Part shown: positions 60,724-60,867 of the stretch, piece by piece
How the letters are laid out: each line of letters starts with the position of its first letter
How positions within the stretch are numbered: the stretch's first letter is position 1
NCBI GenBank assembly: GCA_023431055.1
Contig: JAEYXX010000139.1
Span: 1-60,867 of the forward strand
Direction of reading: 5' to 3'
Origin: Pseudomonadota bacterium
GTDB lineage: Bacteria > Pseudomonadota > Gammaproteobacteria > Pseudomonadales > Pseudomonadaceae
Length of the DNA stretch: 60,867 nt
Notes under the pieces: model-generated
The model's input: the letters and a program-made list of their open reading frames with translations, nothing else
What the model was told of the DNA's origin: nothing
The model's database searches: none
Translations under genes and position numbers: made by a program

Positions 60724-60867
<144 letters not shown>

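Overview
The window reads as chromosomal DNA of a high-GC gammaproteobacterium, almost certainly Pseudomonas of the mendocina/oleovorans/alcaliphila type. The genus call rests on family-level recognition and remembered gene order: a class II (medium-chain) polyhydroxyalkanoate locus, the cbc/gbd/dgc/cdh quaternary-amine genes, the ubi-his-tat cluster, hslVU next to argS and priA, and ponA divergent from pilM. I could not run a database search. No rRNA, tRNA, prophage, CRISPR array or complete insertion sequence was seen.

Layout. (1) 1-19741 is a choline/betaine/carnitine block: the ABC transporter core cbcV-cbcW with the first codons of a binding protein, an extra binding protein, the regulator gbdR, a minus-strand operon (dipeptidase, DUF5943 gene, dgcA, dgcB, etfA, etfB, small orf) and a divergent carnitine module (cdhR; caiX-cdhC-cdhA-cdhB). 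Together they import quaternary amines, turn carnitine into glycine betaine and oxidise dimethylglycine to sarcosine; the betaine demethylase and sarcosine oxidase are not in the window. (2) 19871-31877 holds a YkgJ-type protein, an uncharacterised membrane pair (DUF2339/DUF3999), a 7TM-sensor diguanylate cyclase gene broken by an in-frame amber codon, fbp, DUF924, three lipoproteins, pip and dtd. (3) 32085-37948 is a tight minus-strand operon ubiE-ubiJ-ubiB-hisI-hisE-tatA-tatB-tatC-rsmE. (4) 38096-45243 is the PHA locus, with phaI-phaF convergent on phaC1-phaZ-phaC2-phaD. (5) 45532-60867 holds a DUF971 gene, hslU, hslV, an atypical NYN-LOTUS gene, a SPOR protein, argS, priA, rpmE, a secreted nuclease, an M48 protease, maeB, ponA and the start of pilM.

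The most unusual signals are: a lower-GC NYN-LOTUS-zinc-ribbon gene flanked by a degenerate duplicate of the neighbouring SPOR gene's 3' end; a 126-139 bp MITE-like repeat with matched changes in its terminal repeats, one copy splitting hslV from hslU; a heptamer tandem repeat (11, 4 or fewer copies) recurring in gaps between genes; palindromic elements in every gap of the dgc-etf operon; the amber-split cyclase; paired TTAG-type palindromes upstream of phaC1 and phaI that look like PhaD operators; and an rpmE terminator embedded in the signal-peptide codons of the next gene.
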